Source: Lichtheimia corymbifera B2541 (Eukaryota; Mucoromycota; Mucoromycetes; Mucorales; Lichtheimiaceae). Taken from it: a stretch of DNA of 11,914 nt. The notes under the pieces are model-generated. The model was not told the DNA's origin, made no database searches, and worked only from the letters and a program-made list of their open reading frames with translations. The position numbers and the translations under genes are program-made. Each line of letters opens with the position of its first letter. Positions within the stretch are counted from its first letter, which is position 1. Below are positions 1 to 7,661 of this stretch, piece after piece. The DNA is taken from positions 1 to 11,914 of the forward strand of contig JNEU01000573.1 in the NCBI GenBank assembly GCA_000697475.1, given 5' to 3'.

Positions 1-367
1 TCAATGGATGATGGCGTAAGGGATGATATTTGGATTGATGTTGACGTGGCTTCCTGATTGAGTATTTGGATAAGTTGGAATACGCAGAGATAGTGGCACC
101 CGTGGGTGGGTGTGACAAATGGATCATTTGTGTAAGTCGTGCGTGTAGATGGGCTGTAGTGGCGTAAGAGCCCTTTCTATGATAAAGTCAAAGTCCACAT
201 TCATTGTTTGTTACCTCTTACCCTTATATGTGTGCCATCTCCTTATTGTGTGTGTGAACTACTCGGATGTGTGGATCCTGTACCCGAACATAAGATAGCC
301 TTGAATAAGGTATAGATCAACCGTTGTATGTATGATAGGAGTGAACGGTGTATATCGGTGCACGACA
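1..367 (-). repeat. 3' LTR of element 1 (partial, cut by window edge)
   Basis: Identical base for base to 5383-5749 at a constant offset of 5382. On the minus strand it opens with TGTCGTGCAC at 367, directly after the polypurine tract, the expected start of U3. The part shown is mostly U3. The TATA-like box and downstream portion seen in the other copy lie left of base 1. Confidence 0.95.
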
Positions 368-379
368 TTGCCCCCTGCC
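368..379 (-). other. polypurine tract of element 1
   Basis: On the minus strand this reads GGCAGGGGGCAA, directly followed by the LTR start TGTCGT. This is the expected position and composition of the plus-strand DNA primer of an LTR retrotransposon. It lies only 8 bases after the Gag-Pol stop codon, so the element is very compact. Element 2 has an equivalent tract at 9385-9396. Confidence 0.88.
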
Positions 380-387
380 AGGTTGAG

Positions 388-3300
388 CTATACTCTGTAA
401 TTGACGTGGCGTCTAGAGCGTTTGCTGTGGCGTGTGTTTGTGGTGGCAAGTTCCGATGCAGATCGTTTGGGCGTAGTCTTGATATGCTCTGTGTTGTCAT
501 TGATCGAAGCTGTATCACGTAAACCAGACGAAGTGTTCTTCATGTGTGACGAAGAGTGCTTCATGTCGCTTGGAAGCGTTGGTGATGGTGATGCGGTGAT
601 TTTGTTCCAGTACTCCGAAATAGGTGCTGGGCTATTGAATGACTGTGGAGGTTCCCAAGTGTCATCAGCCTCAGTGTATCCTTCCCATCTTACCCTGTAT
701 TGATACTTTCCGGGTGCCAACTCTTTGTGATCAACGATTGCTTGGATCATGTAGTATTCGCCATCCCTTTCATAGGCTTCAATTGCATCGAGCAATTCAT
801 CCTGGGAGACAAGCTTGAGTTGTGATGGTGCGAAATTCCTGGATGCGAGGAGTCCTTGTTCATCTCTGAGGACATAAGAACCGCCTTGGGTTTCACGTAC
901 AACGGTATAGGGTCCTTCATAACGTGGATCCAGATTCTTGCTGCGTAACATATCCTTGACCATAACCTTGCTGCCTGGAGGAAACTTGATAATCCTATAC
1001 TTGGCATCATGCTTACCCTTCTTGAGCTGTGCGAGTGCTGTAGCCCTTTCCGAGATGGCAGGAAATACCGTTTTCGACATCATGTCAATGCGATCCATCA
1101 GCTCATCTTCTTGGAGTGGCCTAGGAATGTCGTCATTGCTGTAGTCACGGAATCCATTCATTGCTCGGTTGAACATGAGGGCAAACGGTGTTGAACCATG
1201 GCAGCTGGCAACCTTGTTGTTGAGAGCAAGTTGGATAGGTTTCACATACAAGTCCCAATCTCTGGTTGCTCCATCGACATTCTTGCGGATGACATTGGTG
1301 GTTGTTTGAACAAACCTTTCTGCCAAACCGTTAGCTCGTGGGTGATAAGGTGTGGCTAATCGATGGTCGAATCCGGCTGACTCCTTGAGTTTGCGCATAA
1401 GAACGTTGACGAATTCAGTGCCGTTATCGGATTGGAGATATCTTGGAAACCCATAATCGCAAAATGTGGAAATGACTGCTTGTACTACTGTATCAGAAGA
1501 TTTGTCAGGAAGAGCATGTAAAACACAAAAACGTGTGCAAACGTCGACCATAACTAAGAGATAGTTGTTACCACGACGGCTTGTAGGAAAGCTGGCTAGG
1601 TCAATTGCCCAGTGATCACCAGGGAGATATGCATGAATAGGGCGTAGAGGTTGATAGCCGACTTTAGCGATGTTGTGTCGCTGACATTGTGGGCAGCTGT
1701 GTATAATAGCCTGTGCCTCCTTATGCATGTTGTTCCATTGTAGGCCGTTGTTGTGTAAATAATCCACCATGGCCTTTGCACCAAAATGTCCAAATAAATG
1801 AGCTTCGAGTAGCAGTGCCTTTCGTTCTGATTCTGACTCAGGTGGTGTAAACATGTCATCTGTACCATCGTCGAGACTGCTGTATATTTTGTCGGTGCTG
1901 TTGTTGTTAACGTCGATCGAGTTGTTGAATACAGAAGCTGATTGTGTACCATGTGTGTGCGTAGCATTACCCCCTACCAGCTCTTTGTTGGTTGGAAAAA
2001 GGCATGAGAGTTGATCCGGCAAGGTATTGTTGAGACCTGGTAAGTGCACAATGTTGAATTGATATTCAAGAATGGTTTCCAGCCATCCGATCATCATAGG
2101 ATTGGCGATTTTCTGTGTATGCATATAAATCAAAGCTTTGTGATCAGTATAAAGCGTGAAGTGATTACCCCATAAATACTTGTGAAACTTGTTGAGGGCG
2201 AAAACAATGGCAAGTAACTCTCGTTTGGTTGTAGAATAATTGCGTTCAGAACGTGAGAGTGAGCGAGCCATGAAACCGATATGGTGTGTCTTACCGTTAA
2301 TGACCTGGTATAATACTGCTCCGATTCCTGTGTTAGATGCATCAGTGGCAACCTGAAAAGGATGATTCAAATCGGGATGACAGAGTACAGGTGCTTCGAG
2401 AAGAATCTGTTTGAGATTGTTAAAAGCTTGTTCCGCACGAGGTGTCCATAAACGACCTAGACGATGAGCATTGCGAAGCTTGTCCAGTGGTGCCATAAGA
2501 TCTGCTGCTTTGGGGATGTGTTCTCGAAAGTAATTAATGACTCCCGAAAAGCGCTGGATGTCTTTACCTGTTCGCGGTGTAGGCCAATCTTGCACATTGG
2601 TAACTTTACGGGTGTCAAGTGATTTCCCATGCTCGGATATGCAGAAGCCAAGTAAATAAACCGCCTTCTGTGCAAAGTGGCATTTTTGTGGATTGAGGAT
2701 GAGGTTGACGCTGGTGAGCTTGTTGATAGCAGCTGCAACATGATCAGCATGTTCCTCGATGGTCTTGGAAAAGATGATAATATCGTCGACAAATGTTTTG
2801 ACAAAAGGCATTTCAGCAAAGACGATGTCCATGGTGCGTTGAAAGGTTGACGAGATAGGCTTAAGATCGAATGGACAACCACGAAACATAAGCTGAGGAA
2901 AACCATCAACTTTGAATGCGGTCTTAGGTCTGTCAGGCTCATAAATCTCAAACCTGTGAAACGCGCTCTTAAGGTCTAAGGTGGTAAATACCTTGGAACC
3001 TCGTAACTCTGCATAGATGTCATTGATAAGAGGTAGCGGATGTCGATCCGGTTCAACCAAAAGCCTGTTGATATGTCGTGGGTCAAGACAAGGTCGTTTG
3101 TCTGTATAGTTGCCGAATAAATCCTTCTTGGGTGCAAGTGTGATAGGGCTGTTCCAACTGGTAGGCTTGGTAACGCGTTCTACAACACCATCCCGTAGCC
3201 AAGTTTCAACTTGTTCTTTAACACGTTGTTGGCTGGCAATAGGAATAGGATATTGGCGTCGGTTGATAACAGCGTCTGCGTCTTTGGTTTCGAGTTTGAT

Positions 3301-5214
3301 AATTGATTCCTTAACGTTGCAAAGAGAGCGTGTGGGAATTTTTGCGTTGCGATCAATTGTCGGCTGAACTTTGTTGAAAAAAGTGTGACGCTGAATGTCG
3401 GAGCCTGCGGGTGAGTCATTAGGCTGTGGAATATCACTTGGGTGCACTTCTTGCTCTTTTGGTTGTTGTTGTTGCCACGTAGCAACTAAACCTGTTATCG
3501 CAATACCCAGCTTTGGCATGAGGTCGAGACCAATGGTTACTGGTGCAGTACCTGAAAGCTCCATTACGAGGAAATCATGTGTGAGCTCTTTGCCGTTATA
3601 TGTAATAGGAACGTTCTGAGCGAGACCAAACAGTGTAGCAGAGGAACCATTCTGGGCAAGTGAAACATGTGTATGCTCAAGTATATCTTTATTGACTACT
3701 GAATTGATTGCATTTGCTAATGAGGGGGTGATGAAGGAACGGTTTGCTCCCGTGTCAACCAAAGCGAGGACATTCTCAGTCTGTATAGTCAATGCAACGA
3801 GTAGTGAGTCGGATGTATTATCCTGCAAAGAATAACAAGTGTATTTACCTGTGATATCCATGTTGGCGAGCTGGCCAGCGCAAAAGTCATAGATCTCATC
3901 AGCACGAGAACGAGGAGACGAGTCGGTATCTGTAACGACAACACTGCGATTGTGGACATAGTTCTTGCGCTTGGCTTGATACTCGGGACACACTTTCAAG
4001 TGCTCGAATGTAAAGTTTTCCTTGCGACAATGGCGACAGATATTGGATGCAGATCCTGATGATGTGGTAGACACCTTGGAGTTATCTTGCGAGCGTGAAC
4101 CTGTATTACGTTGTTGGTGCATATCACGAAGGCGACGTAGCACATCACACTCTTCCTTGTTGTGAGATCCATGCTTGTGAAGGGGACAGTTGCCATACTT
4201 GCGGCGGCGATTCTTTGGTTGAGTGTTGCTTGAATGATAATCATTGCCCCTGGTACGCTTGTTGGCTTGACGACTGACATTGTTCGTGGCTGTAGTCTCC
4301 ATATGTTCACCAAGAGTGCGAACAGCTAACAATGCGACTTCCCTCAAATTGGTTGGGTCTTGTTTTGGATAATTGGATGCCAACACGGGGTACAACTTGC
4401 TGCGAACGGATTCATGGAGAGAATACACAAAGTCCTTGCAAAGCCTTTCGTCTTCTTCACGTGCTGCCTCACGTGCCAAAGATTCAAATTCTTCAACGTA
4501 TTCCCTAATGGGCTGATGCTTGTGGTGGCGAAGTTCATAAAGCTCTTGACCCTTTTGCCAAATATGACAAGGATTGCCATATGCTGCTTCGATGTGGTGT
4601 TGTGCTTGTATCCAGGTGTATCCACGGCCATGAAGGGTTCTTTGGAACCATGATCTTTGATGATTATCCAGACACTGCCAGAACAAACGCTCCCAATGTT
4701 GATTGAGATCTAGACGGTGGCTATGGAGTTGTGCCTCAAAAGCCGTAAAGAAGGCGGTGATCGACTCATGCATGTCACGGTCTTCAAATCGTTCCGGGCC
4801 ACCCAAGACTTGTAAACCTGGCATGTTACGTGGCACCACTTCACGTTCAGGAGCTGGCTTCAATGCTTGCAAAGTGTTTTGAAGTGCCTTGAGGTTCTCC
4901 AATGCCTCCTCATGTCGCTTCTTACGAGACGCACGGACACGGGCATTCGGATTATCTTGCTTGAATCGAAGGGCCAGACTTTCTTCAACCTTTTTCCTCA
5001 GAATGGCTTCTTGTTCTTGAAGTGCAATAGGAGTTGATGGTGTGGACGACTCATCCTCACTGGCTTCATCCATATGCGTGTCTTCTGGCTCGGCTTGCTT
5101 CTCCTCCTTGTTGCCATTCTGGTCGTCACCAACTTGCGTGGATGTTTGAAGTTCTTGATTGGTGTTCTCTGGTGCAGGGTTGGTGCCTTCTTGAGGATCG
5201 GTAGGATTGGTCAT
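388..5214 (-). CDS. gag-pol: Gag-Pol polyprotein with chromodomain (element 1)
   Basis: A single 1608-residue frame. Residues 1-120 are acidic then coiled, and about 140-300 form a Ty3-type capsid. Two zinc-binding motifs follow, at C343/H346/H351/C356 and C393/C396/H405/C409. The aspartic protease has DTGA at 487-490. Reverse transcriptase spans about 640-880, with LDLKSAF at 746-752 and catalytic FVDD at 808-811. RNase H carries D958, E999, D1024 and D1067. Integrase has an HHCC finger (H1139, H1143, C1174, C1177) and the catalytic triad D1205, D1263, E1299 (DD35E). A GPY/F module is at 1434-1436. The chromodomain lies at about 1486-1536, with likely aromatic-cage residues Y1488, W1510 and Y1513. 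The tail is basic. All catalytic residues are present. Gag and Pol share one frame, so no programmed frameshift is needed; the Gag:Pol ratio must be set in another way. The start is the first ATG after the leader. Confidence 0.96.
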   Translation of the reverse strand: MTNPTDPQEGTNPAPENTNQELQTSTQVGDDQNGNKEEKQAEPEDTHMDEASEDESSTPSTPIALQEQEAILRKKVEESLALRFKQDNPNARVRASRKKRHEEALENLKALQNTLQALKPAPEREVVPRNMPGLQVLGGPERFEDRDMHESITAFFTAFEAQLHSHRLDLNQHWERLFWQCLDNHQRSWFQRTLHGRGYTWIQAQHHIEAAYGNPCHIWQKGQELYELRHHKHQPIREYVEEFESLAREAAREEDERLCKDFVYSLHESVRSKLYPVLASNYPKQDPTNLREVALLAVRTLGEHMETTATNNVSRQANKRTRGNDYHSSNTQPKNRRRKYGNCPLHKHGSHNKEECDVLRRLRDMHQQRNTGSRSQDNSKVSTTSSGSASNICRHCRKENFTFEHLKVCPEYQAKRKNYVHNRSVVVTDTDSSPRSRADEIYDFCAGQLANMDITGKYTCYSLQDNTSDSLLVALTIQTENVLALVDTGANRSFITPSLANAINSVVNKDILEHTHVSLAQNGSSATLFGLAQNVPITYNGKELTHDFLVMELSGTAPVTIGLDLMPKLGIAITGLVATWQQQQPKEQEVHPSDIPQPNDSPAGSDIQRHTFFNKVQPTIDRNAKIPTRSLCNVKESIIKLETKDADAVINRRQYPIPIASQQRVKEQVETWLRDGVVERVTKPTSWNSPITLAPKKDLFGNYTDKRPCLDPRHINRLLVEPDRHPLPLINDIYAELRGSKVFTTLDLKSAFHRFEIYEPDRPKTAFKVDGFPQLMFRGCPFDLKPISSTFQRTMDIVFAEMPFVKTFVDDIIIFSKTIEEHADHVAAAINKLTSVNLILNPQKCHFAQKAVYLLGFCISEHGKSLDTRKVTNVQDWPTPRTGKDIQRFSGVINYFREHIPKAADLMAPLDKLRNAHRLGRLWTPRAEQAFNNLKQILLEAPVLCHPDLNHPFQVATDASNTGIGAVLYQVINGKTHHIGFMARSLSRSERNYSTTKRELLAIVFALNKFHKYLWGNHFTLYTDHKALIYMHTQKIANPMMIGWLETILEYQFNIVHLPGLNNTLPDQLSCLFPTNKELVGGNATHTHGTQSASVFNNSIDVNNNSTDKIYSSLDDGTDDMFTPPESESERKALLLEAHLFGHFGAKAMVDYLHNNGLQWNNMHKEAQAIIHSCPQCQRHNIAKVGYQPLRPIHAYLPGDHWAIDLASFPTSRRGNNYLLVMVDVCTRFCVLHALPDKSSDTVVQAVISTFCDYGFPRYLQSDNGTEFVNVLMRKLKESAGFDHRLATPYHPRANGLAERFVQTTTNVIRKNVDGATRDWDLYVKPIQLALNNKVASCHGSTPFALMFNRAMNGFRDYSNDDIPRPLQEDELMDRIDMMSKTVFPAISERATALAQLKKGKHDAKYRIIKFPPGSKVMVKDMLRSKNLDPRYEGPYTVVRETQGGSYVLRDEQGLLASRNFAPSQLKLVSQDELLDAIEAYERDGEYYMIQAIVDHKELAPGKYQYRVRWEGYTEADDTWEPPQSFNSPAPISEYWNKITASPSPTLPSDMKHSSSHMKNTSSGLRDTASINDNTEHIKTTPKRSASELATTNTRHSKRSRRHVNYRV

Positions 5215-5322
5215 GATTGCGTAATAAAGGTAAGCGAGAATTCACTGTAAAAAATGAAATGCGCACAATAATAGAAGATGGAAAAGATAAAGATGAATGA
5301 TAAAAGAGACGAAGAGAATACA
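5215..5322 (-). other. 5' leader (and possible LTR end) of element 1
   Basis: This gene-free stretch lies between the Gag-Pol start codon and the conserved LTR block at 5323-5336. It is A/T-rich and, read on the minus strand, pyrimidine-rich. The 5' LTR must end somewhere in it, but the matching end of the other LTR is outside the window, so the boundary cannot be fixed. The minus strand contains no TGG anywhere from 5215 to 5382, so the usual tRNA-3'-end primer-binding site is absent. Confidence 0.6.
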
Positions 5323-5336
5323 GTGAGACTCAATAA
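5323..5336 (-). promoter_or_regulatory. LTR block shared by both Gypsy elements
   Basis: Minus strand TTATTGAGTCTCAC, identical over 14 bases to 9257-9270 in the LTR of element 2, although the LTRs are otherwise strongly diverged. In both, an AAATAAAT sequence (5347-5354 here) precedes it by 10-17 bases and a TATA-like box lies further upstream. It probably lies in R or early U5. The exact role (transcription start, 3'-end processing or primer pairing) is not shown by the sequence. Confidence 0.55.
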
Positions 5337-5370
5337 TGTGGTGATCATTTATTTCAATGATTGAGTGCGC

Positions 5371-5380
5371 TTATTTATAT
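5371..5380 (-). promoter_or_regulatory. TATA-like box of element 1 LTR promoter
   Basis: Minus strand ATATAAATAA, placed after U3 and about 35 bases before the conserved LTR block. This is a suitable position for the RNA polymerase II core promoter that would drive the genomic transcript toward Gag-Pol. Element 2 has CTATATAC at the equivalent place (9313-9320). Confidence 0.55.
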
Positions 5381-5382
5381 GT

Positions 5383-5749
5383 TCAATGGATGATGGCGTA
5401 AGGGATGATATTTGGATTGATGTTGACGTGGCTTCCTGATTGAGTATTTGGATAAGTTGGAATACGCAGAGATAGTGGCACCCGTGGGTGGGTGTGACAA
5501 ATGGATCATTTGTGTAAGTCGTGCGTGTAGATGGGCTGTAGTGGCGTAAGAGCCCTTTCTATGATAAAGTCAAAGTCCACATTCATTGTTTGTTACCTCT
5601 TACCCTTATATGTGTGCCATCTCCTTATTGTGTGTGTGAACTACTCGGATGTGTGGATCCTGTACCCGAACATAAGATAGCCTTGAATAAGGTATAGATC
5701 AACCGTTGTATGTATGATAGGAGTGAACGGTGTATATCGGTGCACGACA
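5383..5749 (-). repeat. 5' LTR of element 1 (part confirmed by the repeat)
   Basis: Identical to 1-367. The LTR starts at 5749 on the minus strand with TGTCGTGCAC. Only bases down to 5383 can be confirmed by comparison, because the other copy ends at the window edge. The TATA-like box (5371-5380), the AAATAAAT and the block at 5323-5336 imply that the LTR continues to at least about 5320, giving at least about 430 bp. Base 5750 onward belongs to the interrupted LINE ORF1. Confidence 0.93.
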
Positions 5750-5878
5750 GTCAGGTGGGTCAGCTACGAATACAGGGTCATGAGACTTGGATGTGGCCTG
5801 TAGATTAAACTTGGAGTCGGTTTTCGAGAGAATGGGGCTGAAATTGAAGTGCTGTTGGGGAGGTGATACTGTGCGTTG

Positions 5879-6883
5879 TCATTTCGAGATACCGGATTGA
5901 GAAAGACGAAAAGTGGGCGCTTCCTTGTCGGGAATGTCTGAGATTACAAGATTATTAGGCAAGAGTGTTGAGCCATGGCGTGTAGGGCAATCTTTAAGAA
6001 GGTGTCCTCGTTCTTGACAATGATGGCATCTCGGTTTGGGCTTATTTGGGCATTGAATTCGAGTATGACCTTGATGATGACAAAAGCGACAATAAAGTGG
6101 CATTTGGGACCAAGTGGCATGCATGCGGGATGGGAAGGAACCATCTGGAAGCGAGATTGTGATACAATGAGTGAGTTCGTTGGGGATAAAAGCGAGAGCT
6201 TTGTTTGAATCAGTGTCGGGTTTGGGGTTAACATTGATGTAGGCAACGCCTTTGCCGGTGAAAAACTTTTGTTCAAGATAGATGCCGATTTGAAGGATTT
6301 GTCCAAAGGGTTGAAGTGCTGTTACGAGTGAGGACCAAAGGATGTCACGATTGTACAGAGGAATATGGTCGAGATTGAGCTTGACAATATCCCATTCATC
6401 AGGGATTGGGAGAGATCCATAGATTTTTGTGTCACCATCAATAGAAATGGGGATATCAACGTATTTTTCGGCAGCCTTTTGGCTGGTGATAGCGACTTCA
6501 GCAATAACGTGTTTCTGAGTACGATGGACAATAACACCATGGGCGTATTTACTGACAGGGGACTTGCCGACAGCAAGGCCAAACTGGGCATCGGAAATCT
6601 TCAAGGATGAAATGTCATAAAGTAAGGCATTTGGATTATCAGCACGACGCCATATTCGTCGAGGATTGTTGAGTGAGGTGGAGGTTGGCAGTATCAGAGT
6701 TTCACGATCGTTGAGCACAGAGGCATACGTTACGGTTTTGTCAGGTGGCGAGTTCTCACCCGGACTGACCTGAATTTTATCGGGAAGACCCATTTGTTCA
6801 TGGTTGCTCACTGTCAAGTAGCTTGACCCTGATAGAACTGTAGATGCGCAGGGGTGTGCTTGTGCAACATAGCTCATTTTCAT
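5879..6883 (-). pseudogene. LINE ORF1-like zinc-knuckle nucleic-acid-binding protein, truncated
   Basis: A 334-residue frame. About 75-165 is a conserved-looking alpha/beta region. About 167-220 resembles an RRM (a VKLNLDHIP strand, a helix with ILWSSLVTAL, then GKGVAYINV). Two CCHC knuckles follow: C265/C268/H273/C278 and C286/C289/H294/C299, both CX2CX4HX4C. This suits a non-LTR retrotransposon ORF1 protein that coats its RNA; a plant-like DUF4283/zinc-knuckle Gag analogue is the same idea. After the TGA at 5879-5881 the same frame stays open for 43 codons (a P/Q/S-rich stretch) up to the element 1 insertion at 5749/5750, so the stop may be a point mutation (CGA to TGA) in a longer protein. 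The start ATG at 6883 is followed two codons later by a second ATG. Confidence 0.65.
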
Positions 6884-6972
6884 GATACTTCACAATGAAC
6901 GAGCATCACTTGTCATATAGCATCATGGTTTCAGCATATGTACAAACGTAAACCTGCCTATATCTAGAATTG
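6804..6972 (+). repeat. alternating repeat, copy A (spans ORF1 start)
   Basis: Direct repeat of 7132-7310 (copy B) at roughly 75-80 percent by eye, covering the first codons of ORF1 and the region immediately upstream. The upstream part (about 6893-6967) is also an inverted match to 7063-7141 (copy C). Shared landmarks include GATGCGCAG, CATGATACTTCACAATGAAC, CAGCATATGTA and TATATCTA. Confidence 0.8.
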
Positions 6973-7000
6973 ACAAGCTTAACGGTGAAATCTGGTTGAA

Positions 7001-7141
7001 AAGGTGCGCGAAACCACGACGAGCAATATTGTTCTATGAACGAGCTCATGTTTCGTTGTATGGTTTAGATATAAATGCACTTTCACGTTTTTACATATGC
7101 TGTATGCATGATGCTATATGACAAGTGGTGTTTGTTCATTG
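7001..7141 (-). repeat. alternating repeat, copy C (inverted)
   Basis: The reverse complement aligns along its whole length with 7221-7364 (copy B), from CAATGAAC through CAGCATATGTAAAAAC and TATATCTAAAC to GCGCACCTT. It pairs with copy A over 6893-6967. The result is an imperfect inverted repeat with arms of about 142 bp and a 79-bp spacer (7142-7220). Confidence 0.78.
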
Positions 7142-7364
7142 TAAAGTAGCTGGACTCTAATAGAGCGGAAGATGCGCAGAGGCGTGCATGTGTAACACAG
7201 CTCATTTGCATGATACTTCACAATGAACAAACATCATCCTCGATATACATAGCATCACGCTTACAGCATATGTAAAAACAAAAGGTGCCTGTATATCTAA
7301 ACTTTACAATGAAACGTGGGGTCTTCAATCGAGCAAAGTTGCCCGTCGGGGTGAAGCGCACCTT
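7132..7364 (+). repeat. alternating repeat, copy B, with duplicated ORF1 start
   Basis: Its left part is a direct repeat of copy A and its right part an inverted repeat of copy C. On the minus strand an ATG at 7209-7211 opens a short frame (M-Q-M-S-C-V-T-H-A-R) that parallels the ORF1 N-terminus (M-K-M-S-Y-V-A-Q-A-H). It runs 42 codons and stops inside copy C. It looks like a duplicated, non-functional ORF1 start with its 5' leader. Confidence 0.75.
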
Positions 7365-7661
7365 GTGTGCAAGTTTCACGATCAGGCTCGCCGATCAACA
7401 AGTTGATGCAGATGATACCGCAGATGTGCTGGGCCTCTCCAAAAGTCAGCTTTTTATTCTCAGTCAATAAATTATATATGAAAATTTTTCTCTAAGCAAC
7501 TCTTTAGCCTTCAAAAGCTAGCGAGCATATGATCTTTTACAAAAAGCTACTTTGGGATGGGTTATTCATGTGTATACAAAAAACTAAATAAATGTCTATC
7601 GAATAATCGAGTGATCCTGTTCCAAGGGCGGGTGCCCAGCACATCTGCGGTATCATCCGCA
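7365..7661. other. AT-rich interval with inverted-repeat arms, no gene
   Basis: No convincing coding sequence. It contains the left arm (7390-7434) and most of the right arm of a 45-bp inverted repeat, separated by an AT-rich loop. The minus-strand AATAAA at 7453-7458 could serve as a poly(A) signal for the recombinase transcript, but this is weak. The boundary between LINE-derived and DIRS-derived DNA probably lies here; the sequence alone does not place it. Confidence 0.6.
7390..7434 (+). repeat. 45-bp inverted repeat, left arm
   Basis: The reverse complement of 7634-7678 over 45 bases with one mismatch (A at 7410 against the G expected from the other arm). Outside the 45 bases the similarity stops abruptly at both ends. 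Each arm holds an internal near-palindrome, ATCAAC-AA-GTTGAT (7394-7407 here). Confidence 0.93.

Larger units (their letters stand above)
1..5749 (-). mobile_element. Ty3/Gypsy chromovirus, element 1, nearly complete
   Basis: A full-length LTR retrotransposon read on the minus strand and missing only the outer end of its 3' LTR, which lies beyond the left edge of the window. Order in element orientation: 5' LTR (ends at 5749), leader, one Gag-Pol frame, polypurine tract, 3' LTR. Integrase follows RNase H, the order that defines Ty3/Gypsy rather than Copia, and a chromodomain ends the polyprotein, which defines chromoviruses. The two LTR copies are identical over all 367 comparable bases with no indel, and the frame has no stop or frameshift, so the insertion is recent and may be active. 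It sits inside a LINE-like ORF1 (boundary 5749/5750). The target-site duplication cannot be checked because the left end is outside the window. Confidence 0.95.
5750..7364 (-). mobile_element. LINE-like element, 5' fragment interrupted by element 1
   Basis: This holds a zinc-knuckle ORF1 and upstream repeated sequence. The endonuclease/RT ORF2 expected downstream of ORF1 is not in the window; if it survives it would lie left of base 1, beyond element 1. Assignment to a non-LTR retrotransposon rests on the ORF1 architecture (RRM-like region followed by two CCHC knuckles, no protease or capsid), on the neighbouring transposons, and on repeated copies of the 5' region. The right limit is where the alternating repeats stop and is approximate. 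Confidence 0.55.

Noticed and set aside
328..703. Overlapping plus-strand open frames antisense to the Gag-Pol end and LTR
   Set aside because: They are shadows of the minus-strand Gag-Pol, have no recognisable domain and cross the LTR boundary.
7285..7470. Short plus-strand frame sharing ADQQVDADDTADVLG with a minus-strand frame at 7562-7864
   Set aside because: The shared peptide results only from the 45-bp inverted repeat being read on both strands. No codon bias or start context supports a protein.
7441..7500. AT-rich stretch considered as a LINE poly(A) tail or replication origin
   Set aside because: It has no long A run at an element boundary and no defined origin motif; only a weak AATAAA on the minus strand.
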